Shown: piece by piece, positions 1 to 7,772 of the stretch
How positions within the stretch are numbered: the first letter of the stretch is position 1
Layout: every line of letters begins with the position of its first letter
NCBI RefSeq assembly: GCF_001956915.1
Contig: NZ_MLJO01000004.1
Coordinates: forward strand, 1-64,000
Reading direction: 5' to 3'
DNA: 64,000 nt
From: Intrasporangium flavum
GTDB taxonomy: Bacteria > Actinomycetota > Actinomycetes > Actinomycetales > Dermatophilaceae
The notes under the pieces: model-generated
What the model was told of the DNA's origin: nothing
Seen by the model: only the letters and a program-made list of their open reading frames with translations
The model's database searches: none
Program-made: the position numbers and the translations under genes

Positions 1-89
1 CCCCACGGTCCACCAGTGAGAAGTCAGGCGTCGACGGGGGCGGACCGGCGGATGGCGGGCGCGTCGAGGGCCCGGGTCCCGGCGCTTCG

Positions 90-728
90 TCAGCCGCTCT
101 CGGCGTACCAGGTCTGCTGGACGGTGCGGCGCATCGCGAGCCGCTGCCGGGTCTGGGCCACGATGCCGATCACGGCGAGGACGACCAGGGTCAGGTACCA
201 GCCCCAGCCGGCGTGCACGGCCTGCGAGAAGTCCCCTCGGGTGAAGTCGGCGGAGTTGATCGTGCCCACCAGCAGCATCAGGCCGGCGACGACGCTGACG
301 GCCCCGGCCAGCGCGCTGACGACGGCTAGGACGATCATCGGCAGGTTCGCGACGACCGCCACCAGGCCGAGCGCGGCGCCGACGACGATGCCCACGAGCA
401 CGGCGACCCAGTTCCAGCTGATGCCCAGGGCGACGACGAGGCCCGAACCGATCGCGAAGCCGAACGCGGCCATGGCGATGACGACGGCCACCGCGAAGTA
501 GAGGTACGCCAGGAGGGCGAAGACCAGGGCGCACACGAACCCCGACACCCAACCCAGCACGGTGCCGAGGAAGTGCTCATCGGCAAGTTCCGCGAAAAGC
601 CCTGCCCCGAAGGCGAATCCGGCGAAGAAGCCCCAGATGGGGAGGATCAGGCGCAGCACCAGTTGTCCGGCGAAGAGCATGAAGCCACCGGCAACGATCG
701 CGAAGAGGCCCAGCACGATGTCTGCCAT
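90..728 (-). CDS. Multi-pass membrane protein, DUF4203/TM7S3-like
   Basis: The 212-residue product is almost entirely hydrophobic. About seven membrane segments rich in Gly, Ala and Val begin at residue 4 and end near residue 190, followed by a short basic tail. Alternating glycine-rich helices recall the DUF4203 (TM7S3/TM198-like) family, which has no assigned reaction. I chose the ATG at 728 because the first hydrophobic segment starts immediately after it and a TACATT -10 element lies 5 bases upstream. The longer reading frame would add a low-complexity Pro/Arg stretch with no function. It may form a small minus-strand group with the next two genes. The membrane location is clear; the role is unknown. 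Confidence 0.75.
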   Translation of the reverse strand: MADIVLGLFAIVAGGFMLFAGQLVLRLILPIWGFFAGFAFGAGLFAELADEHFLGTVLGWVSGFVCALVFALLAYLYFAVAVVIAMAAFGFAIGSGLVVALGISWNWVAVLVGIVVGAALGLVAVVANLPMIVLAVVSALAGAVSVVAGLMLLVGTINSADFTRGDFSQAVHAGWGWYLTLVVLAVIGIVAQTRQRLAMRRTVQQTWYAESG

Positions 729-733
729 GCCCC

Positions 734-739
734 AATGTA
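734..739 (-). promoter_or_regulatory. Likely leaderless -10 element (TACATT)
   Basis: TACATT on the minus strand ends 5 bases before the ATG at 728. This fits the TANNNT-to-start spacing seen for many genes in this window. Confidence 0.4.
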
Positions 740-828
740 GGGCGCCCCGCGGTCGCTGCGTGCGTGAACGCAGCACCTTGGGTTCGGGCAGCCGCGCGGG
801 TGGGCCCCCGACCGGCAGCGCGGTGTCG

Positions 829-1296
829 CTACTGCCACCAGGTCGCGGCCAACCAGACGGCCAACGCGACCTCGACACCGGCTCCCACCAGCAGCGTCGC
901 GACCAGGAGGGCGGCCTTGGCGACGTTGGTCCGCGACGACAAGAGGATCCTGCTGTTGCACGGCAATGCCAACGCGACGACCAGCCACCCCAGGCTGCCC
1001 TTGATCGGCAGCCCCAGCAGGAACGGCAGCAGCGCCAGGACCTTCAGGCCGAGCGGGACCGGCGGCCCGACGGGGTACGCCGTACCGTCGACGACCAGCC
1101 GATGGGTCCCCGGCAGGGCACCCGTGACCGTGGCCTCGACGTTCGTCGGGATCCCCGGGAGGGTGACCCGGCGATGGAAGATGCCGCGCGGCCTGAAGCG
1201 CCGACCCTCCACCGTGAAGGCCAGGCCGTCCCAGAGCGAGAAGTCGCTGAGGACGGGGGCGGTCACACGGGGGATCCTCCCCACCTCGAACGGCAT
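829..1296 (-). CDS. Hypothetical protein with soluble N-terminus and two C-terminal membrane segments
   Basis: I do not recognise this 155-residue protein. The first 80 residues are polar and rich in beta-forming residues. Two or three hydrophobic segments follow (about residues 84-112 and 124-152), and the protein ends with two tryptophans and a glutamine. The start at 1296 was chosen over an upstream GTG because the extra residues would be Arg/Pro-rich noise. It lies 100 bases upstream of the membrane gene at 90-728 on the same strand, so the two may be cotranscribed. A membrane-anchored extracytoplasmic or cytoplasmic domain is the most that can be said. Confidence 0.55.
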   Translation of the reverse strand: MPFEVGRIPRVTAPVLSDFSLWDGLAFTVEGRRFRPRGIFHRRVTLPGIPTNVEATVTGALPGTHRLVVDGTAYPVGPPVPLGLKVLALLPFLLGLPIKGSLGWLVVALALPCNSRILLSSRTNVAKAALLVATLLVGAGVEVALAVWLAATWWQ

Positions 1297-1411
1297 GGAC
1301 GCGATGCTGGCAGATGGTCGTCGTCCACGGGGCCTTTCGGCCCCTCGCGCGCCCGAGACCGACGGCGGACGCCGGCCGAACCGTCCCGCCGCGCGGGTCA
1401 GCCCCGGTGGG

Positions 1412-1888
1412 TCACGCCGGGAAGCACGACGCGTTGGCGGACCCGGTGATCCGGACGTCCAGGCTCGCCACGTTGTTCGCGGGGTTCGGGTCGGTCGCGG
1501 TCCACGCCGACGCCGTGACCCACCACAGGCGTCGGGCCGGAGGGCCCCCGGCCTGAATGAGGCACGCAGTCGCGGAGAAGGTGACGGTGCGGGACTGCCC
1601 CGGCGCCAGGTCACCGATGACGCAGAACTGGTCCCCGCAGTCGGAGGTGAACCGGCCGAACTGGTCCGACCCGCTGGCCAGCACCTCGGCCGCAGGAGCG
1701 GTCGCGTCGCCCAGGTTCGTCACGGTCACCGTCCACGTCGCGGTCTCGCCGGACCGCACGTGTGGACCACCGGGTGCACCCCACGTGATCGTCACGCCGA
1801 GGTCCGGCGTGCCGTCCTCGGCCGAGGCCGGCCACGCGGTGCCGACCACGGCCAGCAGGGCCGCAAGTGTCGTCATGGCTCGTTTCAT
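1412..1888 (-). CDS. Secreted beta-sandwich (CARDB/DUF11-like) protein
   Basis: The 158-residue precursor has a clear Sec signal peptide: Lys-Arg, a hydrophobic core at residues 6-19, then an Ala-Ser-Ala cleavage site near residue 23. The mature part contains the pattern of CARDB/DUF11 Ig-like domains: a Thr/Val-rich core TWTVTVTNLG, the phrase LAPGQSRTVTF and the terminal DPNPANN motif. Three or more cysteines could form disulfides outside the cell. The ATG at 1888 is preceded by a G-rich ribosome-binding site on the minus strand; an in-frame ATG four codons later is also possible. It probably acts in the envelope or medium as a binding or structural module. No enzyme motif is visible. Confidence 0.7.
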   Translation of the reverse strand: MKRAMTTLAALLAVVGTAWPASAEDGTPDLGVTITWGAPGGPHVRSGETATWTVTVTNLGDATAPAAEVLASGSDQFGRFTSDCGDQFCVIGDLAPGQSRTVTFSATACLIQAGGPPARRLWWVTASAWTATDPNPANNVASLDVRITGSANASCFPA

Positions 1889-1975
1889 CGGATGCCCCCT
1901 GCACCAGTAGAGCCTCGAGCCGACCTCTGGCCGAGGAAGGCTCCTCGTGCGTCCACCGTCCTCCGCGGCGCGGCC

Positions 1976-2005
1976 GGGCGCCTCGTGCATCTGCGGTAGG
2001 CGCCC
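1976..2005 (-). terminator. Hairpin downstream of the GNAT gene
   Basis: An 8-bp perfect stem (1976-1983 with 1998-2005) has a 14-base loop. It lies past the stop of the acetyltransferase gene at 2074, but no T-run follows, so terminator function is only inferred. Confidence 0.35.
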
Positions 2006-2049
2006 GCCCGCGAGGCACCCCGCCCGCGAGGCACCCCGCCCGCGAGGCG
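2006..2049. repeat. 16-bp tandem repeat, 2.75 copies
   Basis: The unit GCCCGCGAGGCACCCC occurs at 2006-2021 and 2022-2037, with a partial third copy to 2049. It fills the intergenic space between the secreted protein gene and the GNAT gene. It looks like a simple slippage-type repeat. Confidence 0.8.
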
Positions 2050-2073
2050 CATCGCCGCGCCGTCGGCGGTGGC

Positions 2074-2541
2074 TCAGCCGCGCAGCTCCATGCGCGTCTC
2101 CGGGGGCTCGTCGTCCGGCCAGCCGTCGGGAACTCCCTTGTCCACGAAGCCGACCCGCTCGTACGCGGTGCGGGCCCGGGTGTTGTCGCTGCGGACCATG
2201 AGGTAGGTCCTCCTGCCCTGACCCGCAGCCCAGTCCACCACTGCGCCGATGAGCCGGCCGGCGACACTCGTGCCGCGTGCAGACGGGTCCACCCACATGG
2301 AGATCAGCTCGACCCAGTCCTCTCCGTCGGGCTGCCCGCTCACGACGCCGAGCACCGCCGAGTCCTCGCGCGCCAGCAGCGTGAGCGGCACCTGCGTCAG
2401 GCGCGACCGCCAGCGCTCCGTGGGGGCCTCGACCCAGTCCCGGTAGCGGGAGCCGAAGGCAGAGGGGGACTCGGACAGCGAGGCCAGCCGCACCGCCCGG
2501 AACGTCTCCCAGTCGTCGGGCCCGATGCGCGTGATCTCCAC
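2074..2541 (-). CDS. GNAT family N-acetyltransferase
   Basis: The 155-residue protein has a standard GNAT layout. There is an N-terminal IRxIxxxDW-like start, a central beta strand SMWVDPSARG leading into the acetyl-CoA-binding loop RGTSVAGRLIGAVVDWA (residues 89-105), and the late motif NTRARTAYERVGF (residues 120-132). It should transfer acetyl from acetyl-CoA to an unknown amine. The start is the GTG at 2541, supported by a TAGGTT -10 element 7 bases upstream. The longer open frame is low-complexity. The substrate cannot be predicted and the neighbours give no pathway. Confidence 0.85.
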   Translation of the reverse strand: MEITRIGPDDWETFRAVRLASLSESPSAFGSRYRDWVEAPTERWRSRLTQVPLTLLAREDSAVLGVVSGQPDGEDWVELISMWVDPSARGTSVAGRLIGAVVDWAAGQGRRTYLMVRSDNTRARTAYERVGFVDKGVPDGWPDDEPPETRMELRG

Positions 2542-2548
2542 GCGGCAG

Positions 2549-2554
2549 AACCTA
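2549..2554 (-). promoter_or_regulatory. Leaderless -10 element (TAGGTT)
   Basis: TAGGTT lies 7 bases upstream of the GTG start of the GNAT gene at 2541 on the minus strand. This spacing predicts transcription from or next to the start codon. Confidence 0.5.
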
Positions 2555-2579
2555 GCAAGGGCCGACGCCCCGCCGGTCG

Positions 2580-3497
2580 TCAGAGGGGGACGAGACGGAG
2601 CGAGGCGAGCACGCGTTGCTGGTCGGCGAGGACGCGATGGCTCGTGTCCGGGAACCACGACCGCTCGACGAGAACCCGCTCGCGTCGCACGACGACGACC
2701 CACAGCTCGACGAGCTGGTGCTGGCCCGCCATCGGGCGGTAGGTCATGAGGCCGTTGTTGTCGCACAGGCCGGCCTTCGGGTCGTCGAGCCGAGCCACCA
2801 GGTGGACACCCGACCCTCCGAATCGCGTGACGGGAGAGGCGGGTTCGATGATGCGGAGCGGGTACCGCGTGACGATGGCGCGCGCCAGGTCGGCCGGGGT
2901 GGGGCCCGGGTCCGCAGGCGGGTGCTCCTGGTCCTGGCACGGTCCGTAGGGGATCGTCCCCAGCTCCATGACGCGGACGCCGGCGTCCTCCTGCACGAAC
3001 GACGGCTGCTGCGTCACGACGCCCTGCTCGAAGAGCCACCAGCCGCCGCCCGGGACGGTGAGCTCCACGGCCAGCCGCGACCCTGACGCGACGGGGTAGA
3101 GGTTGCCCGGCATGCGCAGCCGGTAGGTCGCCCCGGGCCGGACGGCGCTCAGGGTCCGGAACGCGTACGCGTCCCGGTCGACGAGGGCCGGCGCCTCGGC
3201 GACGGTGTAGTCGCGAGACGCGCCCGCCGGCAGGGGCGTCGCGTCACCGTTCGCCTCGGGCGCCGACGCTCCGCCGGGCCGCGCGTCCGGGCGCGCGTCG
3301 GGGAGCACGCCCACCGGAGGCGACGCGGACCCACCTCGCGTCGAGCCGGTGCAGGCCGCGAGCCCCATGAGGAGCCCGACGAGGAGCCCGACGACGAGCG
3401 CGACGCCACCTGCGCCGCGCACCCCGCGGCCCCGACGCCGCCCGGTGACCGGGTGTCGCGGCGTCGGCCATCGTCGGCGACTCGCCACGCCGGCCAC
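2580..3497 (-). CDS. Putative lipoprotein of unknown function
   Basis: The 305-residue product has a basic N-terminus, a hydrophobic stretch at about residues 30-46 and a lipobox-like LAAC (Cys near residue 49). It is probably lipidated and held on the outer face of the membrane. After a Pro/Ala/Gly linker to about residue 95 comes a compact domain with no motif I recognise, ending in a basic beta-rich segment. Two cysteines, in YGPCQDQ and LCDNNG, could pair. The GTG at 3497 gives an unusually long pre-signal region, so the real start may be internal. The gene stands alone between the GNAT gene and the VOC gene. Confidence 0.65.
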   Translation of the reverse strand: MAGVASRRRWPTPRHPVTGRRRGRGVRGAGGVALVVGLLVGLLMGLAACTGSTRGGSASPPVGVLPDARPDARPGGASAPEANGDATPLPAGASRDYTVAEAPALVDRDAYAFRTLSAVRPGATYRLRMPGNLYPVASGSRLAVELTVPGGGWWLFEQGVVTQQPSFVQEDAGVRVMELGTIPYGPCQDQEHPPADPGPTPADLARAIVTRYPLRIIEPASPVTRFGGSGVHLVARLDDPKAGLCDNNGLMTYRPMAGQHQLVELWVVVVRRERVLVERSWFPDTSHRVLADQQRVLASLRLVPL

Positions 3498-3614
3498 GGC
3501 GCCTCCTGCTCAGACCGTGCGGGGCCGAGAGGGTCCGGCCCCGCCACCCCCAGTCTGCGCCTGCCCACCCGGCCCGGCCCAGCACCGAACCGGTCGCCGA
3601 CCGTCGAAGAGGGG

Positions 3615-4052
3615 TCAGCCGAGCGACTCGGCGAGGGAGACGATGATCCCGGACGGCCCGCGGACGTAGCAGAGCCGGTAGAGGTCCTCGTACTGCACGA
3701 CCTCGCCGACGAGCTCGCCCCCGTGCGGACGCAGCGCCGTGACTGTGGCGTCGACGTCGTCGACGGCGAACATGACGCTGCGCAGGCCGAGCACGTTGCC
3801 GAGGGCGTTGCGCGGCTCGGGCTCCACCGAGGCAGGGGAGTGGAACCGCGTCAGCTCGAGACGGCCCTCACCGCCCGGGGTGCGCATCATCGCGATGTCG
3901 ACGCGGATGCCGTCGAGTGCGTTGAGGCGGTCCACCGCCTCGCCCTCGATCGGCGGCTCTCCCTCGAGCTCGAGGCCGAGCGCCCCGAAGAACGCCTTGG
4001 CCCCCTCGAGGTCGTCGACGACGACGCTCACGTGGTCCATCCGGATCGTCAT
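3615..4052 (-). CDS. VOC-fold (glyoxalase/bleomycin resistance) protein
   Basis: The 145-residue protein shows the paired beta-alpha-beta-beta-beta modules of the vicinal oxygen chelate fold. The N-terminal signature DHVSVVVDDLEGAKAFFGALG (first His near residue 7) is followed by a second module, SVMFAVDDVDATVTAL. It ends with GPSGIIVSLAE, where the penultimate acidic residue usually binds metal. It could be a lyase, isomerase or binding protein; the family is too broad to name a substrate. The gene overlaps the end of the upstream membrane gene by ATGA (4049-4052), so the two are translationally coupled. Confidence 0.85.
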   Translation of the reverse strand: MTIRMDHVSVVVDDLEGAKAFFGALGLELEGEPPIEGEAVDRLNALDGIRVDIAMMRTPGGEGRLELTRFHSPASVEPEPRNALGNVLGLRSVMFAVDDVDATVTALRPHGGELVGEVVQYEDLYRLCYVRGPSGIIVSLAESLG

Positions 4053-4606
4053 GCTCGTTCTCCTCCGTCATCGTCGCGGCCCGTCGTGGCCGCTCCTGCC
4101 CCCTGGGACGGAGCCGGCGTCGCGTTCTCGACATCGCCCGGCCCACCCCGCCGGACATCTCGGACGCGTCCGGCGTGCCCGACGTAGCAGAGCACGACCG
4201 TGGCCACGAGGTAGACGACGACCGGCCAGGTCCACGCCTCACGCGCCTGCAGCACGAGGACCGCGAGCACGGCCTGCATCGCGGCGAAGGTGTGACGCCG
4301 CACGCGGAACCGGCGCCGCAGGCCGACGGCGAGGGCGGCGAACACGGCGGCACCGCCCACACCCAGCACGGCCACGACGATCCCGATGCCGACGCCCAGC
4401 CCGGCGAGGTCGCTGCCGTTGTCGGGGCTGGCCGACTCGAGCGCGTAGACGACGCCGAAGCCCGCGGCGACCGCCGACGCCAGAGCCTGCAGGCACGCGA
4501 TCACCACCACCGAGCGCTCGGCCACCCTTGCGAAGCCCGCCGGCGAGCCGGCGCCCGGAGGCGTCGGGTGTCGCTCGTCGGCGGAGGACCGACTCGTGCT
4601 GCGCAT
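4049..4606 (-). CDS. Hypothetical membrane protein with four segments
   Basis: The 185-residue protein has a polar N-terminus, hydrophobic segments at about residues 32-52, 68-98, 106-120 and 127-142, and a long polar Gly/Ala/Asp-rich tail. No conserved motif is recognised. It is coupled by a 4-base overlap to the VOC protein downstream and is divergent from the calpain-type gene at 4691, with 84 bases between them. A small-molecule or sensing role in the membrane is possible, but no function can be assigned. Confidence 0.65.
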   Translation of the reverse strand: MRSTSRSSADERHPTPPGAGSPAGFARVAERSVVVIACLQALASAVAAGFGVVYALESASPDNGSDLAGLGVGIGIVVAVLGVGGAAVFAALAVGLRRRFRVRRHTFAAMQAVLAVLVLQAREAWTWPVVVYLVATVVLCYVGHAGRVRDVRRGGPGDVENATPAPSQGAGAATTGRDDDGGERA

Positions 4607-4658
4607 CCCCGTAGTCTGCTGCGCCGCCGCAGGACCCGCACCCCGGCCGATCCGGCGC

Positions 4659-4664
4659 TAGGGT
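4659..4664 (+). promoter_or_regulatory. Probable -10 element (TAGGGT) of the calpain-like cassette
   Basis: TAGGGT lies 26 bases before the ATG at 4691, and a GGGGAAGGG ribosome-binding site sits between them. Unlike most genes here, this one would have a short 5' leader. Confidence 0.4.
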
Positions 4665-4690
4665 CGGTGCCCACAGGGGAAGGGTTCGAC

Positions 4691-6205
4691 ATGGCCATCT
4701 ACCGCAAGGGCGCCGACCCGGTCGCGCTGCGTGCCTCGGCACGCCGCCTCGAGCTGTGCGCGACGACGGCCGGCGAGGTCTGCGACACCGCCGGGCGGGC
4801 CGTGTCCTCGCTGCGCTCGCAGTGGGGCGGCGGTGACCTCGAGCACCTCGCCGGGTCCTGGCCGGCGGCCGAGTCGCAGATCCGCGCCCTGCGCGACACC
4901 ATCACCCGGATGAGCCGGACGCTCGAGCGCCAGGCCGGCCAGCAGGACGACACGAGCACCGGCACCGGCACCGGCCCGTTCGCCGGCGGAGCAGGCGGCT
5001 CGGGAGGCCCTGCGCCCGTCCCCGACGGCGGCGACCCGCCGGCCGGGCCGACCCCCGGTCCGAAGCCGTACGTCCCGCCCGGGCCGTTCGACCAGGAGCA
5101 CGTCGACGCCGCGAAGGACGCCGTCAAGGACGTCCTCGACGGACCGGGCTTCTGGTCGATGGACGGCAACCGCGACGACCTCGAGACGATGCGCGACCGC
5201 ATCAACGAGCTGACACCCGCCGAGGCCGAGGCCTTCATCCAGCGGATGAGCCCGGAGGACCTCGCCCGTCTCGGCCGGATCATGAAGGACGAGGGCGGCT
5301 TCCTCTGGGTCGACGACGGGCTCGACCCGTTCGACCGGTCCGAGGTCACGAGCGGACTGCTGTCGAAGATCACGCCCGCGTCGGCGACCAAGCTGCAGGC
5401 GGCGATGCCGTGGAGCCAGCCGGGCTTCGACACCACCGACGTGGCCCTCGACGGCCAGCAGAGCCAGGACGGCGAGCACCGCAGCGACCTGCACTACGGC
5501 CTGCCGAGCGGCGAGCTCGGCACCGACGACCTCAGCGCCCAGGACGTCAACCAGGGCAGCTTCAGCGACTGCTGGGCCATCGCCTCGCTCACCGCGACGA
5601 CCCAGGCCGACCCCGACTTCGTCAGGGACAACATCACCGTCAACCCCAACGGCACCGTCGACGTCCGGCTCTTCGACCACGACGGCAACCCGCGTGTCGT
5701 CACCGTCACGGCCGACCTCCCGCTCGACGCCAACGGCAACCCCGTCGGCGCACACGGCACCAACGGTGAGACGTGGCCGGCCTACTACGAGAAGGCGTTT
5801 GCCGTCGTGTACGGGGAGGACGACGGTGGCGCGCCCGACGGCAAGAGCGGCGCCCCGTACGACGTCGAGGAGCAGGGCACCTACGGCGCCGTCGAGTGGG
5901 ACTACAACGACAAGGCACCCTCGTACATCACCGGCAACGAGGCCCACGGCGTCGACGGGTTCGACGGCGCCGTCCGGGCGTTCAACGACAAGCAGGGCGT
6001 CATCGTCAGCACGCCCTCCGACGCCCCGGCCGACGCGCCCGAGGGCTACGTCACCCGGCACGTGTACTACGTCCAGAGCGTCAACGCCGACGGCACCGTG
6101 ACCCTCGGCAACCCGTGGGGGCCCGATGCCACGAAGATCACCGTGAACCACGACGAGTTCGACCGACTCTTCGACGACCCCCAGGCGATGCAGCCGAGGA
6201 GCTGA
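4691..6205 (+). CDS. WXG-like N-terminus plus calpain-type (C2) cysteine protease; candidate secreted toxin
   Basis: The 504-residue protein has three parts. Residues 1-85 are helical with a QWGGG turn near residue 45, resembling WXG100/ESX substrates. Residues 86-130 are a Gly/Pro/Thr linker. The rest holds a calpain-family catalytic domain: QGSFSDCWAIASL with nucleophile Cys294, TRHVYYV with His457 and LGNPWG with Asn474, the same order and similar spacing as C-H-N in calpains. No signal peptide is seen, which fits export by a type VII system rather than Sec. A lipoprotein gene follows after 1 base, then an Imm-5-like gene, the layout expected of an effector with its immunity gene. The catalytic assignment is from motifs; toxicity and secretion route are inference. 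Confidence 0.75.
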   Translation: MAIYRKGADPVALRASARRLELCATTAGEVCDTAGRAVSSLRSQWGGGDLEHLAGSWPAAESQIRALRDTITRMSRTLERQAGQQDDTSTGTGTGPFAGGAGGSGGPAPVPDGGDPPAGPTPGPKPYVPPGPFDQEHVDAAKDAVKDVLDGPGFWSMDGNRDDLETMRDRINELTPAEAEAFIQRMSPEDLARLGRIMKDEGGFLWVDDGLDPFDRSEVTSGLLSKITPASATKLQAAMPWSQPGFDTTDVALDGQQSQDGEHRSDLHYGLPSGELGTDDLSAQDVNQGSFSDCWAIASLTATTQADPDFVRDNITVNPNGTVDVRLFDHDGNPRVVTVTADLPLDANGNPVGAHGTNGETWPAYYEKAFAVVYGEDDGGAPDGKSGAPYDVEEQGTYGAVEWDYNDKAPSYITGNEAHGVDGFDGAVRAFNDKQGVIVSTPSDAPADAPEGYVTRHVYYVQSVNADGTVTLGNPWGPDATKITVNHDEFDRLFDDPQAMQPRS

Positions 6206-6206
6206 C

Positions 6207-6629
6207 GTGACCCGCGACCCCCGCCCCGCCCGACGCGCCCGCACCCCCGCGCTCGCCGTCGCCGCCCTCGCCGCCCTCGCCGTCGTGCTCGGCGGCTGCC
6301 AGAAGGAGACCCCCATGAGCGACCCGACCTCGAGCGCCGACGCCTCGGCCTCGGCGTGCGAGAAGCAGCCCGGCGACGTGTCGGTGCTGCGCGGCGGCAC
6401 CTTCCCGCTCGACGCCGCGGCGACGCTGCGCGCCGGCCTGCAGTACGAGGTCAAGGCGGACCCGCGCACGTGGAAGGTGATGTTCATGGGCGCCGGCGTC
6501 AGCGAGTCGCACGACCTCGCCGCAGGTGACACCGTCACGGTCGCCGGCCACACCGTCACCGTCCGCGACGCGTGCGCCGACAAGATCGTGCTCACCCTCG
6601 GCGACGGCGGTTCGGGCGCCACGGGCTGA
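6207..6629 (+). CDS. Small lipoprotein coupled to the calpain-like gene
   Basis: The 140-residue product starts at a GTG one base after the preceding stop, so it is almost certainly cotranslated. A twin-arginine-rich N-terminus, a hydrophobic Ala/Leu core and the lipobox VVLGGC (Cys near residue 31) mark a lipoprotein. The mature domain of about 100 residues has two cysteines (ACEKQ and DACAD) and beta-rich strands ending TVTVRDACADKIVLTL. An internal ATG just past the lipobox exists but would lose the signal. Its position suggests it protects the cell surface from, or helps export, the calpain-like protein. No homology is recognised. Confidence 0.7.
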   Translation: MTRDPRPARRARTPALAVAALAALAVVLGGCQKETPMSDPTSSADASASACEKQPGDVSVLRGGTFPLDAAATLRAGLQYEVKADPRTWKVMFMGAGVSESHDLAAGDTVTVAGHTVTVRDACADKIVLTLGDGGSGATG

Positions 6630-6662
6630 TCCCGTCGCCCCGGCCCGCCCCGCACCGGTCCC

Positions 6663-7196
6663 GTGCCCGACACCCCGGACACCGTCGACCTCACCCTCGA
6701 GGAGCTGCGAGAGGTCACCGCGTTCGCGACGCGCTGCGCCGAGACCGTCCTGCCGCTGTACGAGCGGGCCCTGCCGGACGACCCGCGCCCTCGCGAAGCC
6801 GTCGAGGCCGCAGGGGAGTTCGCGGGCGGAGCCGCGCGCAGCAAGGCCTTGAGGACGGCGGCCTGGGCCGCCTACCGGGCTGCCCTAGAGGCGCCCGACC
6901 CTGTGGCGTCGAACGCCGCGCACGCGGCCAGCGCCGCGTGCGGTGCAGCCTTCCTGCACCCGCTCGCCAAGGCGACCCAGGTCAAGCACGTCGTCGGCTC
7001 GGCGGCGTACGCGGCCCTCGCGGTCGAGCTGGACGCAGGCGACTCGGGCGCTGCCGACGCCGTCGTCGCCCGGGTGGTGGGCCACGCGTCGCCGGTCGTG
7101 GTGGACGTGCTCCGGCGCTTCCCCGACGCTCCCGGCGGTGGCGGACGCGTCGGTGGGCTCGTGCGGGCCGTCGACGCGGCCCTCCGCGCGCGCTGA
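6663..7196 (+). CDS. Imm-5-like putative immunity protein
   Basis: The 177-residue protein matches my recollection of the 'putative immunity protein' (Imm-5-like) family. It starts with LTLEELREVTAFATRCAE and continues with a DPRPREAVEAA block, a SKALRTAAWAAYRAA block, LHPLAKATQVKHVVGSAAYAA and the C-terminal PPVVVDVLRR-like VVVDVLRRFPDAPGGGGRVG. It is all helical and cytoplasmic with no signal. The GTG start at 6663 lies 33 bases after the lipoprotein gene. Together with the calpain-type gene upstream it forms a plausible toxin-immunity set. Family members also occur without an adjacent toxin, so the partnership is inference. Confidence 0.7.
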   Translation: MPDTPDTVDLTLEELREVTAFATRCAETVLPLYERALPDDPRPREAVEAAGEFAGGAARSKALRTAAWAAYRAALEAPDPVASNAAHAASAACGAAFLHPLAKATQVKHVVGSAAYAALAVELDAGDSGAADAVVARVVGHASPVVVDVLRRFPDAPGGGGRVGGLVRAVDAALRAR

Positions 7197-7323
7197 CCGT
7201 ACCCGCCGGCCTCGCCCATCGATCTCGCGCCGTCCGGCGAGCCGCGCGGCCCGGCGGGCGGGATACTGGCCGGCAGGGACCGAGACACCCGACAGACCCG
7301 ACGATCGCCGACGGAGGGCCGCC

Positions 7324-7701
7324 ATGGGACGGACGCGTGCGCAGCTGTGCGCCGCCGCGGGCTCCGTCCTGCTCGCCCTCGGCGCACCTGCGCTCGGCGG
7401 CTGCACCTCGGCCGGGCCCGACCCGGGGCTCACGACGCGCGTCGGGACCTCCCTGGCGGGCGTCGAGGTGCTCCTGGAGACGCACTGCGGCGTGCGCTAC
7501 CTCGTCGTCGACGGCAACTGGTTCGAGCGGGCCGGGGGACTGCTCGACGACGGTCAGGGCAACCCGCCCGCGGGCTGGGGCAACCCCTACCACGCGGGGC
7601 GCGTCGTCCTCCTCGACGGCATCGCACAGTTCTCCGACGACGCCGGGCACCACGAGACCTTCCACCGCCTCGGGGTCGCCCCGACGATCCGCTGCGCCTG
7701 A
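7324..7701 (+). CDS. Small lipoprotein, hypothetical
   Basis: The 125-residue protein has an N-terminal signal and the lipobox ALGGC (Cys27). The mature domain has two further cysteines (THCGVRYLV and the terminal RCA), which could form a disulfide. Between them are a hydrophobic strand LVVDGNWF and a Gly/Asn/Trp-rich loop. GGAGGG precedes the ATG. It follows the Imm-5-like gene by 127 bases in the same direction and may belong to the same accessory cassette. No family is recognised; a surface-anchored protein of unknown role. Confidence 0.65.
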   Translation: MGRTRAQLCAAAGSVLLALGAPALGGCTSAGPDPGLTTRVGTSLAGVEVLLETHCGVRYLVVDGNWFERAGGLLDDGQGNPPAGWGNPYHAGRVVLLDGIAQFSDDAGHHETFHRLGVAPTIRCA

Positions 7702-7760
7702 CCGCGGCGCACCCAGCCGACGCACAGGCGTCGGTCCCGGGCCGGGCGTGTCCCATTGGT

Positions 7761-7766
7761 TAGCCT
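7761..7766 (+). promoter_or_regulatory. Leaderless -10 element (TAGCCT)
   Basis: TAGCCT ends 6 bases before the ATG of the helicase gene at 7773, so transcription probably begins at the start codon. Confidence 0.45.
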
Positions 7767-7772
7767 GCAGGA

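Noticed and set aside
1-19. End of a plus-strand gene at a TGA (17-19)
   Set aside because: Only five codons are visible, so a gene cannot be supported.
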